Below, one piece after another: positions 24,314-32,415 of a DNA stretch of 64,000 bases. The position numbers and the translations under genes were made by a program. The stretch spans positions 62,001 through 126,000 of the forward strand of contig JAFXQB010000019.1 in assembly GCA_017527435.1 (NCBI GenBank). The letters are read 5' to 3'. Numbering within the stretch: the first letter of the stretch is position 1; each line of letters opens with the position of its first letter. The notes under the pieces were generated by a model. That model did not search any database and was not told where the DNA came from. It was given only the letters and a program-made list of their open reading frames with translations. The stretch is from Salinivirgaceae bacterium. GTDB taxonomy: Bacteria > Bacteroidota > Bacteroidia > Bacteroidales > SZUA-534.

Positions 24314-25456
24314 TCAGTGTGTTTGCGGCGTTTCTTTATGAAATAATGGTGGCACCGATTTGAATATTTCGGCAGCTCGCTCAATGTCATTTTTTGTGTG
24401 TTTGGCTGAAAGGCTGATAATCAGGCGCGCGTCGTCTTTGGAAACGAACGGTGCGGCGGCAACCGATACCAGCACGCCTTTCCGCGCAAGCGTTGACGCA
24501 ATGAGACTGGCATTTTGGCTGTCGCCAACCATCACAGCCAAGTGCGATGTTTGAGTGGGCGGAATCTCGAGCCCCAAGCAATAAAGTTTTTTAATGAAAT
24601 AGTTGGTAATCTGCAAGATATATTGTCGTTCGGTGTCCATCTGCACAATGCTGTCGATGGCGGTGCAGGCGGTAGAAATGTGTTGTGGCATCAGCGGTGC
24701 CGCCGCTTGGATGCCCGACGGTTGTTGGCGCAGAAAGTCGATAATCTCGCGCCGTCCAGCAATGTATGCGCCTGCGTTTGAGCCAAGATGTTGCAGTGTG
24801 CCCGTCTGAATTTCAGGGGCATCGATGTCATCGAAAAGGCTGCATACGCCGCGGCCGCCTTGTCCGATGAGCCCTGCCGACAGCGTTTGGTCGATGGTCA
24901 CAACGGCCTTGTAGCGCTCGGCCAATGCAAGAATGCGGTTCAGTGGTGCAATGTTGCCCGACGCCAAATCGACGGCATCAATAATCAATAGCCTATTTTG
25001 CTGTGCCTGTGACAGTTTTAGCTGTTTTTCGATGTCATCGATGTCGAAACCGTGATACTTGTATTTTGTTGCGCGGCAGAATGTCGGCCCGCCGCTTAAG
25101 GCAAACTGGCTTAACGCGTTGTAAATCACAGCATCTGCTCGGTTAAGCAATCGGTTTGTCAGAGCGGCGTTGGCATCGGAAGGCGAGTTGTAGAGAATGC
25201 AATCGTCGGCATTGAGCAGGCGGGCGATTCTCGTTTCAAGTGCCGTCGCGGTCTCGGGCTGGCATCCTTCGTCTTGACCGACAGAATAATAACCATTCAG
25301 CGCAAATGGGGCAGGAGAGCTGAAATTCAGCAACTTCTGCCCGTCAATCTCAATGACGGCATCGGTCGACATCAGTGTGCCAAGGCTGTTGTATAGCCCC
25401 GCATCGTTGATGGCGGCAAGGCGGCTGCACAGTTGTTCGCGAAAGTCGGTGTACAT
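24314..25456 (-). CDS. Alpha-oxoamine synthase homologue lacking the PLP lysine (LCB1-like pseudoenzyme)
   Basis: About 380 residues with the fold-type I layout of 2-amino-3-ketobutyrate CoA ligase, BioF and serine palmitoyltransferase. Catalytic residues are replaced: the Schiff-base segment reads GTLQHLGSNAGAYIAG, with His where Lys is expected (codon CAT confirmed); the DEAHS-type motif reads DQTLSAG; the NHAS-type motif reads SQFALSGG. The Gly-Arg-Gly element is kept (GQGGRG). As I recall, the inactive eukaryotic LCB1/SPTLC1 subunit has changes at the same positions. It probably cannot bind PLP covalently and may serve as a partner subunit. The TTG at 25480 lies in the -7 box, so ATG 25456 (MYTDF) is the start. 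Confidence 0.75.
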   Translation of the reverse strand: MYTDFREQLCSRLAAINDAGLYNSLGTLMSTDAVIEIDGQKLLNFSSPAPFALNGYYSVGQDEGCQPETATALETRIARLLNADDCILYNSPSDANAALTNRLLNRADAVIYNALSQFALSGGPTFCRATKYKYHGFDIDDIEKQLKLSQAQQNRLLIIDAVDLASGNIAPLNRILALAERYKAVVTIDQTLSAGLIGQGGRGVCSLFDDIDAPEIQTGTLQHLGSNAGAYIAGRREIIDFLRQQPSGIQAAAPLMPQHISTACTAIDSIVQMDTERQYILQITNYFIKKLYCLGLEIPPTQTSHLAVMVGDSQNASLIASTLARKGVLVSVAAAPFVSKDDARLIISLSAKHTKNDIERAAEIFKSVPPLFHKETPQTH

Positions 25457-25477
25457 TGCATTTGCTGTTTCTGCGGG

Positions 25478-25485
25478 CAAAACTA
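25478..25485 (-). promoter_or_regulatory. -7 promoter box for the LCB1-like gene
   Basis: TAGTTTTG on the minus strand matches TAnnTTTG and overlaps an alternative TTG start at 25480, leaving ATG 25456 as the start with a leader of roughly 15-20 nt. No clear -33 element. Confidence 0.6.
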
Positions 25486-25534
25486 CATTAAATAATTGAA
25501 GGATTGATGGTGTCAGAGCTGTGTTGAACGATAA

Positions 25535-26479
25535 TTATCTCAACCTTCCCTGCCAAGTGTCGCGCCGTTCCAATTCCTTGTCAATCAGCGCCACAACTTC
25601 AAAATTCTTCATCCGGTTCCAGCGGGGGGCAATCACTTTTTCGGCGGGCGAGACGCTCACAAAGCGCTCAACCACAATGTCGGCTGACAGATGCTCAAGA
25701 AAAGTCACCACCGTGGCAATGTAATCGTTGAGCGAGAAGGTGCGGACAAAATTGGAATTCTTTTGGCAGATGGCGGCTAGCGGTGTGCCGCTGATTATCT
25801 GTAACTGATGCAGTTTCAGCGTTTTCAGTGGCAAAGCCGATACGCGGCGGGCGTGTTCAAGAAAATCGGCTTCCGTTTCGCCCGGAAGGCCCAAAATCAG
25901 GTGGGCGCCAGTTTGCAGGCTGCGGCTTGCGCACATTTCGGCGGCTTTCACCGAGTCGGCCCAGGTGTGGTGGCGGTTGATGAGTTCCAGAGTGCGGTCG
26001 GCAGTGCTTTCCATTCCAAGTTCAACGGCCACAGGCACAATCTGGTTGATGCGTGCCAGCATATCAAGCAGTTCGGTGTTGATGCAGTCGGGGCGGGTGC
26101 CGATGATGAGCCCGGCAATGCCGTTGCCCACGGCTTCGCGGTAGAGCGCTTCGAGCGTTTCAATGGGTGCGTAGGTATTGGTATAACTTTGGAAATAAGC
26201 AATATACCGCATGTTGGGATATTTGCGCGAGAAAAACTCACGGCCTTTGCGCAGTTGCTCGGCAATGCTGTCAGCGGCGTTGCAGTAGGCTGGCGTGAAC
26301 GCGGTGTTGTCGCAGTAGATGCAGCCGCCCGTGCCTTTGGTGCCGTCGCGGTTGGGGCACGAAAGCCCCACATTGACAGATATTTTCTGCACTCGCCCGC
26401 CAAACTTGTTCTTTATGAACGACGAATAGTCGTTGAATCGGCGGCTTGTGCCCCAAGCAAATATTTGCTGATCAGACAT
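25535..26479 (-). CDS. TIGR01212-family (YhcC-like) radical SAM protein
   Basis: 314 residues. The cluster motif is the family's extended form, CPNRDGTKGTGGCIYC (C-x12-C-x2-C), preceded by VQKISVNVGLSCPNRD. Later conserved blocks are YFQSYTNTYAP, IIGTRPDCI, VELGMESTADRTLELINRHHTW and GAHLILGLPGETEADFLEHA, all typical of the Elp3-like radical SAM group. The reaction is not established for the family; a role in tRNA modification has been proposed for relatives. The start ATG 26479 directly abuts the stop of the tonB-like gene (no gap), so it is the fourth gene of the exbB-exbD-tonB unit. Confidence 0.88.
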   Translation of the reverse strand: MSDQQIFAWGTSRRFNDYSSFIKNKFGGRVQKISVNVGLSCPNRDGTKGTGGCIYCDNTAFTPAYCNAADSIAEQLRKGREFFSRKYPNMRYIAYFQSYTNTYAPIETLEALYREAVGNGIAGLIIGTRPDCINTELLDMLARINQIVPVAVELGMESTADRTLELINRHHTWADSVKAAEMCASRSLQTGAHLILGLPGETEADFLEHARRVSALPLKTLKLHQLQIISGTPLAAICQKNSNFVRTFSLNDYIATVVTFLEHLSADIVVERFVSVSPAEKVIAPRWNRMKNFEVVALIDKELERRDTWQGRLR

Positions 26480-27352
26480 TTACTGCTGAATGAATGTGTA
26501 GGTGATGGTGCCAACCTGCACTTCGGCGGCATTGGGGTCGGAATTGAATCTGGCTTTGAGTGCGGCTGCTTTTGCTGCTTCGCGCAAAACAGGGTCGTTG
26601 GTTGTGGTTCCTGCCTTGCCGGGTGATGCGCTAATGACCTTTCCGCTACGGTCGACACGAATTTCAACCACCACTTTGCCTTCCGATTTGCTGTTGTATT
26701 CAGGTTTTGGTGGTGTTGTGCCGAACGAACGTCCATCGAGTTTGAAGTTGATGCCGTTTCCGCTTCCGCCACCGACACGATTCTTCGAGTTCGGGTCGCC
26801 GTTGAGTGAGCCTTGGTTGCCTGGTTTGTTTGAGTCGCCTTCGCCACTTGTGCCGCCGTTAACATTGCGGCCTGCAAACGCACTGGCAGCCTTTGTGTTG
26901 ATGGCTTGCTGTTGTTGCTGCTGGCGTTGGATTTCTTCCTGCCGTTTGCGTTCTTCTTCCATCCTGCGTTCTTCTTCAATGCGCTGACGTTCAATCTCTT
27001 GCTGGCGTTTCAGTTCTTCGTCTTGACGTTTTTTCTGCTCGGCCTTCTTTTTTTGTTCAATCACTGCCGACTCTTCAAAATCTTGATTCACAACTTCTTC
27101 TTCACCGGTTTGTTGTGGCGCCGGTTCGGGTGGTGTTGGTGTTGGCGGCGGTGTCGGGATGTTTTGTGCAACGGCGGGGCGCGGTTCAACTTCGCCCATA
27201 CCTTGCTCGGTGTCGCCAAAATTCACAAGCACACCTTCTTCTTCTTTTGTTGGGTCGTTGATGAATCTGACTAACAACAGCATAAAGAAAAACAGGACGC
27301 AGAAAAAAACTGTTCCTATAGTGGCAATCCGTTGTTCTTTGGTGCTAATCAT
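26480..27352 (-). CDS. TonB/TolA-like energy-transducing protein
   Basis: 290 residues: one N-terminal membrane helix (about 13-30), a proline-rich span (IPTPPPTPTPPEPAP), a long charged coiled coil of E/K/R/Q repeats (about 95-155) ending in a seven-Gln run, a Gly/Asn-rich spacer, and a C-terminal TonB domain of about 80 residues (PPKPEYNSKSEGKVVVEIRVDRSGKVISASPGKAGTTT...VQVGTITYTFIQQ). It would carry the proton-motive force from ExbB/ExbD to outer-membrane receptors. The start overlaps the exbD stop by 4 bp. TolA is the alternative, given the coiled coil; the C-terminal domain favours TonB. Confidence 0.85.
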   Translation of the reverse strand: MISTKEQRIATIGTVFFCVLFFFMLLLVRFINDPTKEEEGVLVNFGDTEQGMGEVEPRPAVAQNIPTPPPTPTPPEPAPQQTGEEEVVNQDFEESAVIEQKKKAEQKKRQDEELKRQQEIERQRIEEERRMEEERKRQEEIQRQQQQQQAINTKAASAFAGRNVNGGTSGEGDSNKPGNQGSLNGDPNSKNRVGGGSGNGINFKLDGRSFGTTPPKPEYNSKSEGKVVVEIRVDRSGKVISASPGKAGTTTNDPVLREAAKAAALKARFNSDPNAAEVQVGTITYTFIQQ

Positions 27353-27759
27353 TTCTTTGGACGTGTGGCCAGAATGAGTTTGTATTTGTGATCTTTGGCA
27401 ATGTTCATCACCTTCACAACGTGCTCAATGGCAACGCTTTGGTCGGCGTGAAGCGAAATGGTGGGCGGCTCGGGATAGTTCTCGGCGGGGCCCACGCGGT
27501 TCACCAGTGACTGCTCAAGTTGTTCGAAGTTAACATATTGCCCTTCAATGGCATATCGCAGGTCTTTGGTTATCGACACAGTGGTGATTGGCTTTGTGGC
27601 CATTGTTTGGTTGTTGCTTTGCGGCAGCAGCAGTTTCAAGGCGTTGGGCGCAATCAGCGTCGATGTCATCATAAAGAAAATCAGCAGCAGAAACACAAGG
27701 TCGCTCATCGACGATGACGAAAACTCGCCGCTGACTTTCGAGTGTCGTTTGAGTGCCAT
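27349..27759 (-). CDS. exbD: ExbD/TolR-type biopolymer transport protein
   Basis: 136 residues. The single membrane helix carries the key Asp in SMSDLVFLLLIFFMMTSTLI, the proton-conducting residue of the family, and a periplasmic domain follows (ALKLLLPQSNNQT...ISLHADQSVAIEHVVKVMNIAKDHKYKLILATRP). It overlaps the tonB-like gene by four bases (ATGA) and follows the exbB gene by 6 bp, forming one operon. Confidence 0.92.
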   Translation of the reverse strand: MALKRHSKVSGEFSSSSMSDLVFLLLIFFMMTSTLIAPNALKLLLPQSNNQTMATKPITTVSITKDLRYAIEGQYVNFEQLEQSLVNRVGPAENYPEPPTISLHADQSVAIEHVVKVMNIAKDHKYKLILATRPKK

Positions 27760-27765
27760 AACTGA

Positions 27766-28470
27766 TTAACTTACAGGTTCGTTCAACAGGTCCATAAACT
27801 CGGTTGTGCGGGCTTCCATCTCGTTCACAACCTTCTCAACTCGCGTTGCAAGGTAGTTGTGAGCAAAGTAGGCAATGACGCCCACAATCAGGCCCGCAAC
27901 AGTGGTCACCATTGCCACGTAGATGCCGCCTGCCAGCATCGAGACATCGATGTTGTTGCCTGCCTGCGACATATTGTAGAATGCCTGAATCATACCAACC
28001 ACGGTGCCAAGGAAGCCAATCATCGGACCGCCGCCAGCGGTGGTGGCGAGCAATGGAATGCCTTTCTCAAGTTTCGCCACTTCAATGTTGCCCACGTTCT
28101 CGATTGCGGTGTTGATGTCGCCCAGCGGACGGCCAAGGCGGCTGATTCCCTTCTCAATCATTCGCACAATCGGGTTGTCGATTGACTGGCACAAGGCTGT
28201 GGCCGATTCTATCTTGCCGTCGTGGATGTAGTCTTTGATGCGGTTCATAAAGTTTTCATCGAGTTTCGAAGCCTTGTTGATGACCAGCAGGCGCTCAATG
28301 AAGATGTAAACCGACAGAATGAGCAGTGCGGCCAGCGGAATCATAATCACGCCGCCCTTCATTGTCAGGTCGAGCAGTGATATTGTCGCTTCTGAAGCGG
28401 CTTCGGCGGTTTCAACGGCGGCATCAGCGGCGCCGTTAACCTGAATCTGAAGAAGTGTTGAAAGAATCAT
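27766..28470 (-). CDS. exbB: MotA/TolQ/ExbB proton channel protein
   Basis: About 234 residues from ATG 28470 (MILSTLLQIQVNG). A longer frame reaches 28641, but its first 57 residues are unlike the family and overlap the sigma-54 regulatory region of the neighbouring gene. Three membrane helices are visible: GGVIMIPLAALLILSVYIFIERLL, GIPLLATTAGGGPMIGFLGTVVGMIQAF and GGIYVAMVTTVAGLIVGVIAYFAHNYL, with the conserved GPMIGFLGTV and TTVAGL motifs. With ExbD it forms the inner-membrane motor that drives TonB. Confidence 0.92.
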   Translation of the reverse strand: MILSTLLQIQVNGAADAAVETAEAASEATISLLDLTMKGGVIMIPLAALLILSVYIFIERLLVINKASKLDENFMNRIKDYIHDGKIESATALCQSIDNPIVRMIEKGISRLGRPLGDINTAIENVGNIEVAKLEKGIPLLATTAGGGPMIGFLGTVVGMIQAFYNMSQAGNNIDVSMLAGGIYVAMVTTVAGLIVGVIAYFAHNYLATRVEKVVNEMEARTTEFMDLLNEPVS

Positions 28471-28619
28471 TCTTTTAGTGTTTGAAATTTGCGGAAGCGA
28501 AAATAAGAAAACAATCGCGCTGTGTATGGATGTGTTTAAGGTAGTTTTGAACAGATGGGTGGGGATAAGATTGACAAGATGAACCGATTCGTTGACCCCG
28601 TCGCCATCTTTACAAAACC

Positions 28620-28671
28620 TGTAAAGCAACTGTAAAACCACTGTAAAAAACTTTACACTTTTTTACACTTT
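28620..28671 (+). promoter_or_regulatory. UAS copy 1: five TGTAAA/TTTACA half-sites
   Basis: A 52-bp element with three direct TGTAAA and two inverted TTTACA hexamers at 10-11 bp steps. It differs at one base from copies 2 (35401-35452) and 3 (48177-48228), which are identical to each other. It ends 42 bp before a TGGCAC sigma-54-type element. Likely enhancer for the NtrC-family regulator encoded at 54101-55480. Confidence 0.85.
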
Positions 28672-28713
28672 GCAAAATGACGATTTTGCTGATTATCAGC
28701 AATATAACACTTT

Positions 28714-28728
28714 TGGCACACCTTATGC
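28714..28728 (+). promoter_or_regulatory. Sigma-54-like promoter of the TolC gene
   Basis: TGGCAC-N5-ATGC matches the -24/-12 consensus TGGCAC-N5-TTGC, with GG and GC at the right separation. The TolC start codon is 38 bp downstream. The UAS is correctly placed upstream. Confidence 0.65.
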
Positions 28729-28766
28729 CATTGTTTTTGCAGAAATTTTAAAAACGTAAAACAATT

Positions 28767-30107
28767 ATGCAAAAACAATTGATAATCGGTATTATGATGG
28801 CAATCGCGCCAAGCACATTCGGGGCAAACGCTTCGGACAGCGTCCGCACAATGACTCTGAAAGATTGTATGGAATACGCCATATCGAACTCAACAAAAAT
28901 CCGCATTAGCGAGACCACCGTTGACGATGCGCGGATTGCGCGCCGCGACGCCATTTTGGCGGCTTTCACGCCAAGTGTTAATGCGGGGGCAGGCGCAAGT
29001 TACAGTTTTGGCCACAATACCGACTGGCTGACAAACACCAAAATCGACATTACAACGTTCAGCAACGACTATAGCATTTCGGCGGGAATCACCCTTTTCA
29101 ACGGGTTCCAGGCGGTTAACAATATGCGCGTGTCGAAGACGGCGCTGGCCATTTCGCGAACGGAGCAGGAGCAGGCCGAAGCCGACATTTGCCTTGCCGT
29201 GATGGAAGCCTACTACAACGTGGTTTACTACTGCCGTCTGTGCCAACTGTTTGACGAGCAGATTGCTACAGCCCGCACAGCGCTCGATAAGATGCGCCGT
29301 CAGGAGGAGATTGGGCAGAAGAGCCGCGCCGATGTCATTCAACTTGAGGCCGACCTTGCCGACCGCGAGTACGACCTTGTCAGCACGCGTCAGATGCGCG
29401 ACGAGCAGATTATGACACTTTCCGATTTGATGTTCTTCCCTATGGATGAGCAGTTTGCGGTGGACACAACAATGCCTTTGGCCACCGCCGACAATCAAAC
29501 CGAGGATGAGATTGTCAACTATGCGCTGGGCAACAACCCCAGTGTGAAAATTGCCAACTGGCGCGCCGAAAACGCCCGCCGCGAACTCTCGACAGCCCGC
29601 TGGCAACTGTTGCCACATTTGAGTGCAAACGCAAGTTTGAGCACGGGCTATAGCAAGCGCAGTGGTTCCGATGCGCAGTCGTTCAATAAGCAGATTCGCG
29701 ACAACGTGGGCGAGAACATAGGTCTTTCGCTCTCGATACCAATCTTCGGCCGCCTGAACCGCTACTCTGAAATATCGCGCAAGCGCAACTCATACGCCCG
29801 CGCCAATGCCGAACTCGACCAAAAAAACCGCGAGACGGAATCGGCTGTGCGCAAGGCTTTCAACGATTGCCGCACCGCTCTGGCCGCCTATCAGCAGGCT
29901 TGCAAAAAGACTGAAATTCAGCAGGAAGCCTATCAACTCAATCAAAAACGGATGGAGCAGGGCCTGATTTCGGGACTTGAGTATCAGACGGCCGTCAACA
30001 ACTATCTGAAAACCAAATCCGACGATATGAAATCGCTTTTCACCTATCTGATAAAGCAAAGTGTATTAAAGTATTACAGTGGTGTGGAGTATGTGAATCA
30101 GTTGTGA
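28767..30107 (+). CDS. TolC-family outer-membrane efflux protein
   Basis: 446 residues with a signal peptide (MQKQLIIGIMMAIAPSTFGANA). The two structural repeats typical of TolC are recognisable: LKDCMEYAISNSTKIRISETTVDDARIARRDAILAAFTPSV and a second one starting NYALGNNPSVKIANWRAENARRELSTARWQLLPHLSANASL. Long helical coiled segments (YNVVYYCRLCQLFDEQIATARTALDKMRRQEEIGQKSRADVIQLEADLADREYDL) form the periplasmic tunnel. It is a one-gene unit under a sigma-54-like promoter with the same UAS as the MFP/ABC operon at 35.7 kb, so it is almost certainly the outer-membrane exit for that exporter. Confidence 0.92.
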   Translation: MQKQLIIGIMMAIAPSTFGANASDSVRTMTLKDCMEYAISNSTKIRISETTVDDARIARRDAILAAFTPSVNAGAGASYSFGHNTDWLTNTKIDITTFSNDYSISAGITLFNGFQAVNNMRVSKTALAISRTEQEQAEADICLAVMEAYYNVVYYCRLCQLFDEQIATARTALDKMRRQEEIGQKSRADVIQLEADLADREYDLVSTRQMRDEQIMTLSDLMFFPMDEQFAVDTTMPLATADNQTEDEIVNYALGNNPSVKIANWRAENARRELSTARWQLLPHLSANASLSTGYSKRSGSDAQSFNKQIRDNVGENIGLSLSIPIFGRLNRYSEISRKRNSYARANAELDQKNRETESAVRKAFNDCRTALAAYQQACKKTEIQQEAYQLNQKRMEQGLISGLEYQTAVNNYLKTKSDDMKSLFTYLIKQSVLKYYSGVEYVNQL

Positions 30108-30421
30108 AACGGGGAGGGTTTAGAAGGTTAGAGTTTAGAGGTTTGGAAAGCAAAATGACTACGGACTACAGACAATGGACAAGATTTGGTGAATCGGTGT
30201 CCCGATAGCTATCGGGATGGTGAATCGGTGAATCGAGGTTGTGAAAGCAAAAGGACTACGGACTTCAGATGACAGACAACGGACAATTAATAATTAACAA
30301 TGACGTGGTTTGCGGTCTGCTTCTAACACCTATGACTAAACCTTCTAAACTCTAAACAGCGAAGCGACTTAACTCTAAACCCTTACCAACACCTAACCCC
30401 CAACACCAATAACCAAACCAT
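30108..30421. other. Intergenic word-repeat region with 16-bp palindrome
   Basis: 314 bp between convergent genes, no gene seen. It is composed of repeated short phrases (GGTGAATCGGTGAATCG, ACTACGGACTTCAG, ACAACGGACAAT, CTTCTAAACTCTAAAC, AGCGAAGCGACTTAAC) and holds an exact CCCGATAGCTATCGGG palindrome at 30201-30216. Confidence 0.8.
30201..30216. repeat. CCCGATAGCTATCGGG palindrome, copy 1
   Basis: Perfect 16-bp palindrome. Exact copies recur at 40413-40428 and 51450-51465, with shortened or mutated copies at 45545-45558 and 45571-45586. All are intergenic. Confidence 0.9.
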
Positions 30422-31183
30422 TTACAGCAGCCTACTCTTCAGCACCTTAACCGATTCCATAACCACTTCAATCCTGACATTTTGGTACGGGGCTTTGAGT
30501 TGGATGAGTTTGTTCCGCTTCAGTGTTGGGCGGATGCGGTCCACCTGGCTGATGTTGATTATATAATTCCTTGATACTTTGAAAAATATGTCAGGATTCA
30601 ATTCTTCATACAATCGGGAAAGCGATTTATCAACGCAACCCGAAAACTTGTCGTTGCAAAACACACGGATGCTGCCCAACTCATATTCAATGTAGCAGAT
30701 TTCCTGCGTATCGACAATGCGGGTGGAGTCGGCGCGGTGCAATTCCAAGCGCTGACGGTATTGCGCTGGTTTGCCGCGCAGATAATCCATTGCCCGCCGC
30801 GCGTCGTCAACGCCTGTGTGCAATATCCGCCGCTCGTATTTTTCGAGTGCGCTCACAATGTCGGCCATATCGTATGGCTTCATAACATAGTCGATGCAGT
30901 CGTAGTCGAAAGCCTTGAGCGCGTACTCTTCGTAGGCGGTGGTGAACACAATCAGAGCGTTGGTGCTGACGGCGCCGAACACGTCGAAACTGTAGCCGTC
31001 TTCGATGCGGATGTCAGCAAAAATCAGTTGCAGTTCGGGGCACGAGCGAATCAAATCCACAGCGTCGGCAATGTTGGCGGCCGTCCCAATCACCTGAATA
31101 TCACGCCCGCAGTTTTCAAGAATCGACAGCAGACCTTGCGCCAAAGGCTTCTCGTCTTCAATTATCAGAACTTTCATAATCAT
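30422..31183 (-). CDS. LytTR-type response regulator
   Basis: 253 residues: a receiver domain (about 4-120; phosphoacceptor Asp57 in LIFADIRIEDG, conserved Lys in YVMKPYD) and a C-terminal LytTR DNA-binding domain (RQRLELHRADSTRIVDTQEICYIEYELGSIRVFC...FFKVSRNYIINISQVDRIRPTLKRNKLIQLK). LytTR regulators bind paired direct repeats about 21 bp apart; such a pair lies upstream of the kinase gene at 32314-32346. The start could be ATG 31183 or 31177. It overlaps the kinase gene by 20-26 bp, so the pair is co-translated. Confidence 0.92.
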   Translation of the reverse strand: MIMKVLIIEDEKPLAQGLLSILENCGRDIQVIGTAANIADAVDLIRSCPELQLIFADIRIEDGYSFDVFGAVSTNALIVFTTAYEEYALKAFDYDCIDYVMKPYDMADIVSALEKYERRILHTGVDDARRAMDYLRGKPAQYRQRLELHRADSTRIVDTQEICYIEYELGSIRVFCNDKFSGCVDKSLSRLYEELNPDIFFKVSRNYIINISQVDRIRPTLKRNKLIQLKAPYQNVRIEVVMESVKVLKSRLL

Positions 31184-32258
31184 TCGGTATCAGTGGCAAT
31201 TGAACAGAAAAACAGGTTTCGGTCTTAACGACGGTTATTTCTTTGCCGTAAATCATAGAATACCTGTCGTGCAGCGTCTTAAGACCTGTGCCTGTGGTTG
31301 TTATGCTACTCTTGAGCGGATTCAGATTGTTCGACACCACAATGCTGTCGTCCGTGCGGCTGACGCTGATTTCTAGCGGTTTGTCGGCAGTGTGGCTGTT
31401 GTGCTTGATGGCGTTTTCGAGCAGACTTTGTAACGACAGCGGCGGAATGAGCATATCGGTTTGGCGCAGCGCGGGGTCGATGCTGATATTTACGTTTGAG
31501 TATCGGAGTGTGATGTTTTTGGCATACTCTTCGGTGAAAGCCAATTCCTGACTGACGGGAACGGTCACGGCGTCGCCTTTGGTTACAATGTAGCGGTACA
31601 TTCGGCTCATTGAGTTGCAGAAATCGGCGGCGGCCTGCGTGTCGGTCATTATCAGATTGCCCAACGTGGCCAACGAGTTGAATACAAAATGGTTATCGGT
31701 CTTCAATTTGAGTTTTTCGACGGACATTTGCAGCGTGAGCGCTTTCTCTTCCTTAAGTTGCAGTTCGGTTTTCAGGGCCTTTTCGGCTTCGTCGCGATAG
31801 CGGTTTGTCAAAAACGATGTGAACAGAACCGATGTTATGAAAAAGGCCACCAAACTGTAGCACAGAAACGATTCCCACGAAAAAACCAATTCGTTCCAAT
31901 AGAAAAGATGCGATATGTAAGACAGCGCTCCCGCCGTGATTATCACCGACGCAAGGAGTATCAGATTCTGGAACAGCAGAATAAGCGTGGAGTACTGCGT
32001 GTTGCGGAAGGCGCGTATCACCATTTTGCATATCAGGAACGATATTTCCATAAGAATGACGGTCTCAACGGCGCTTGTCATAAAATCAGCAATTATCTCG
32101 CCAATGCCGCGTTGGTAGGTTCCGTAGTCGCCGCCCCAAACTTCAATCAGCGACCAAACCGTGTAACTGACCAAAATGGCAGTAATCAGCGTGAACAGGT
32201 GCCGACGCCGCGCAACCCTGCGGTCAGAATCTTTTGTGCCGAAAATATTCGTGTCCAT
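31158..32258 (-). CDS. LytS/YehU-type membrane sensor histidine kinase
   Basis: About 366 residues. Four membrane helices occupy about 20-155 (LFTLITAILVSYTVWSLI; MTSAVETVILMEISFLICKMVI; TLILLFQNLILLASVIITAGALSYI; FLCYSLVAFFITSVLFTSFL), followed by a short coiled coil and a His_kinase domain with NHFVFNSLATLGNLI (phospho-His), then an ATPase domain with LLENAIKHN and GTGLKTLHDRYSMIYG. The GTG at 32276 lies in the -7 promoter box, so ATG 32258 (MDTNIFGTKD) is the start. It is divergent from the outer-membrane protein gene at 32416, the probable target of the pathway. Confidence 0.9.
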   Translation of the reverse strand: MDTNIFGTKDSDRRVARRRHLFTLITAILVSYTVWSLIEVWGGDYGTYQRGIGEIIADFMTSAVETVILMEISFLICKMVIRAFRNTQYSTLILLFQNLILLASVIITAGALSYISHLFYWNELVFSWESFLCYSLVAFFITSVLFTSFLTNRYRDEAEKALKTELQLKEEKALTLQMSVEKLKLKTDNHFVFNSLATLGNLIMTDTQAAADFCNSMSRMYRYIVTKGDAVTVPVSQELAFTEEYAKNITLRYSNVNISIDPALRQTDMLIPPLSLQSLLENAIKHNSHTADKPLEISVSRTDDSIVVSNNLNPLKSSITTTGTGLKTLHDRYSMIYGKEITVVKTETCFSVQLPLIPNDYESSDN

Positions 32259-32275
32259 TTTCAATCGTTTTGACA

Positions 32276-32306
32276 CAAAGGTAAACTATCCGAAACAGAG
32301 TTCAAA
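32276..32306 (-). promoter_or_regulatory. Bacteroidota promoter for the LytS/LytTR operon
   Basis: TTTG (32303-32306) and TACCTTTG (32276-32283) on the minus strand with a 19-bp spacer match the consensus perfectly. The -7 box lies 17 bp before ATG 32258. The LytTR-type repeats begin 8 bp upstream of the -33 element. Confidence 0.85.
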
Positions 32307-32313
32307 CGCCCCG

Positions 32314-32346
32314 ATGTCGTGTTCGTGGCCCAAAATGTCGGGTTCG
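32314..32346. promoter_or_regulatory. Paired direct repeat, likely LytTR regulator binding site
   Basis: ATGTCGTGTTCG (32314-32325) and ATGTCGGGTTCG (32335-32346) differ at one base and start 21 bp apart, about two helical turns, as in AgrA/ComE-type LytTR sites. The pair lies between two divergent promoters, adjacent to the -33 of both. Confidence 0.7.
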
Positions 32347-32356
32347 CGATGTCTTA

Positions 32357-32388
32357 TTTGCACAGCGTTGCGGGCCGCCGCAATTTTG
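32357..32388 (+). promoter_or_regulatory. Promoter for the outer-membrane protein gene
   Basis: TTTG (32357-32360), 20-bp spacer and CAATTTTG (32381-32388, one mismatch to TAnnTTTG). It sits 27 bp before the ATG at 32416, and the LytTR-type repeat ends 10 bp upstream of the -33 element, an activator position. Confidence 0.6.
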
Positions 32389-32415
32389 CAGCGCGAACAA
32401 AAAATTGATTGAGTT

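Larger units (their letters stand above)
28471..28766. other. Divergent regulatory region between exbB and tolC genes
   Basis: 296 bp without a gene. The right half holds the first copy of the 52-bp UAS and the sigma-54-like promoter of the TolC gene (listed separately). The left half must contain the exbB promoter; I see only a weak TATTTTCG box. Confidence 0.75.

Noticed and set aside
28471-28641. 57-residue N-terminal extension of ExbB
   Set aside because: It overlaps the UAS of the divergent TolC gene and is unlike the family; ATG 28470 fits.
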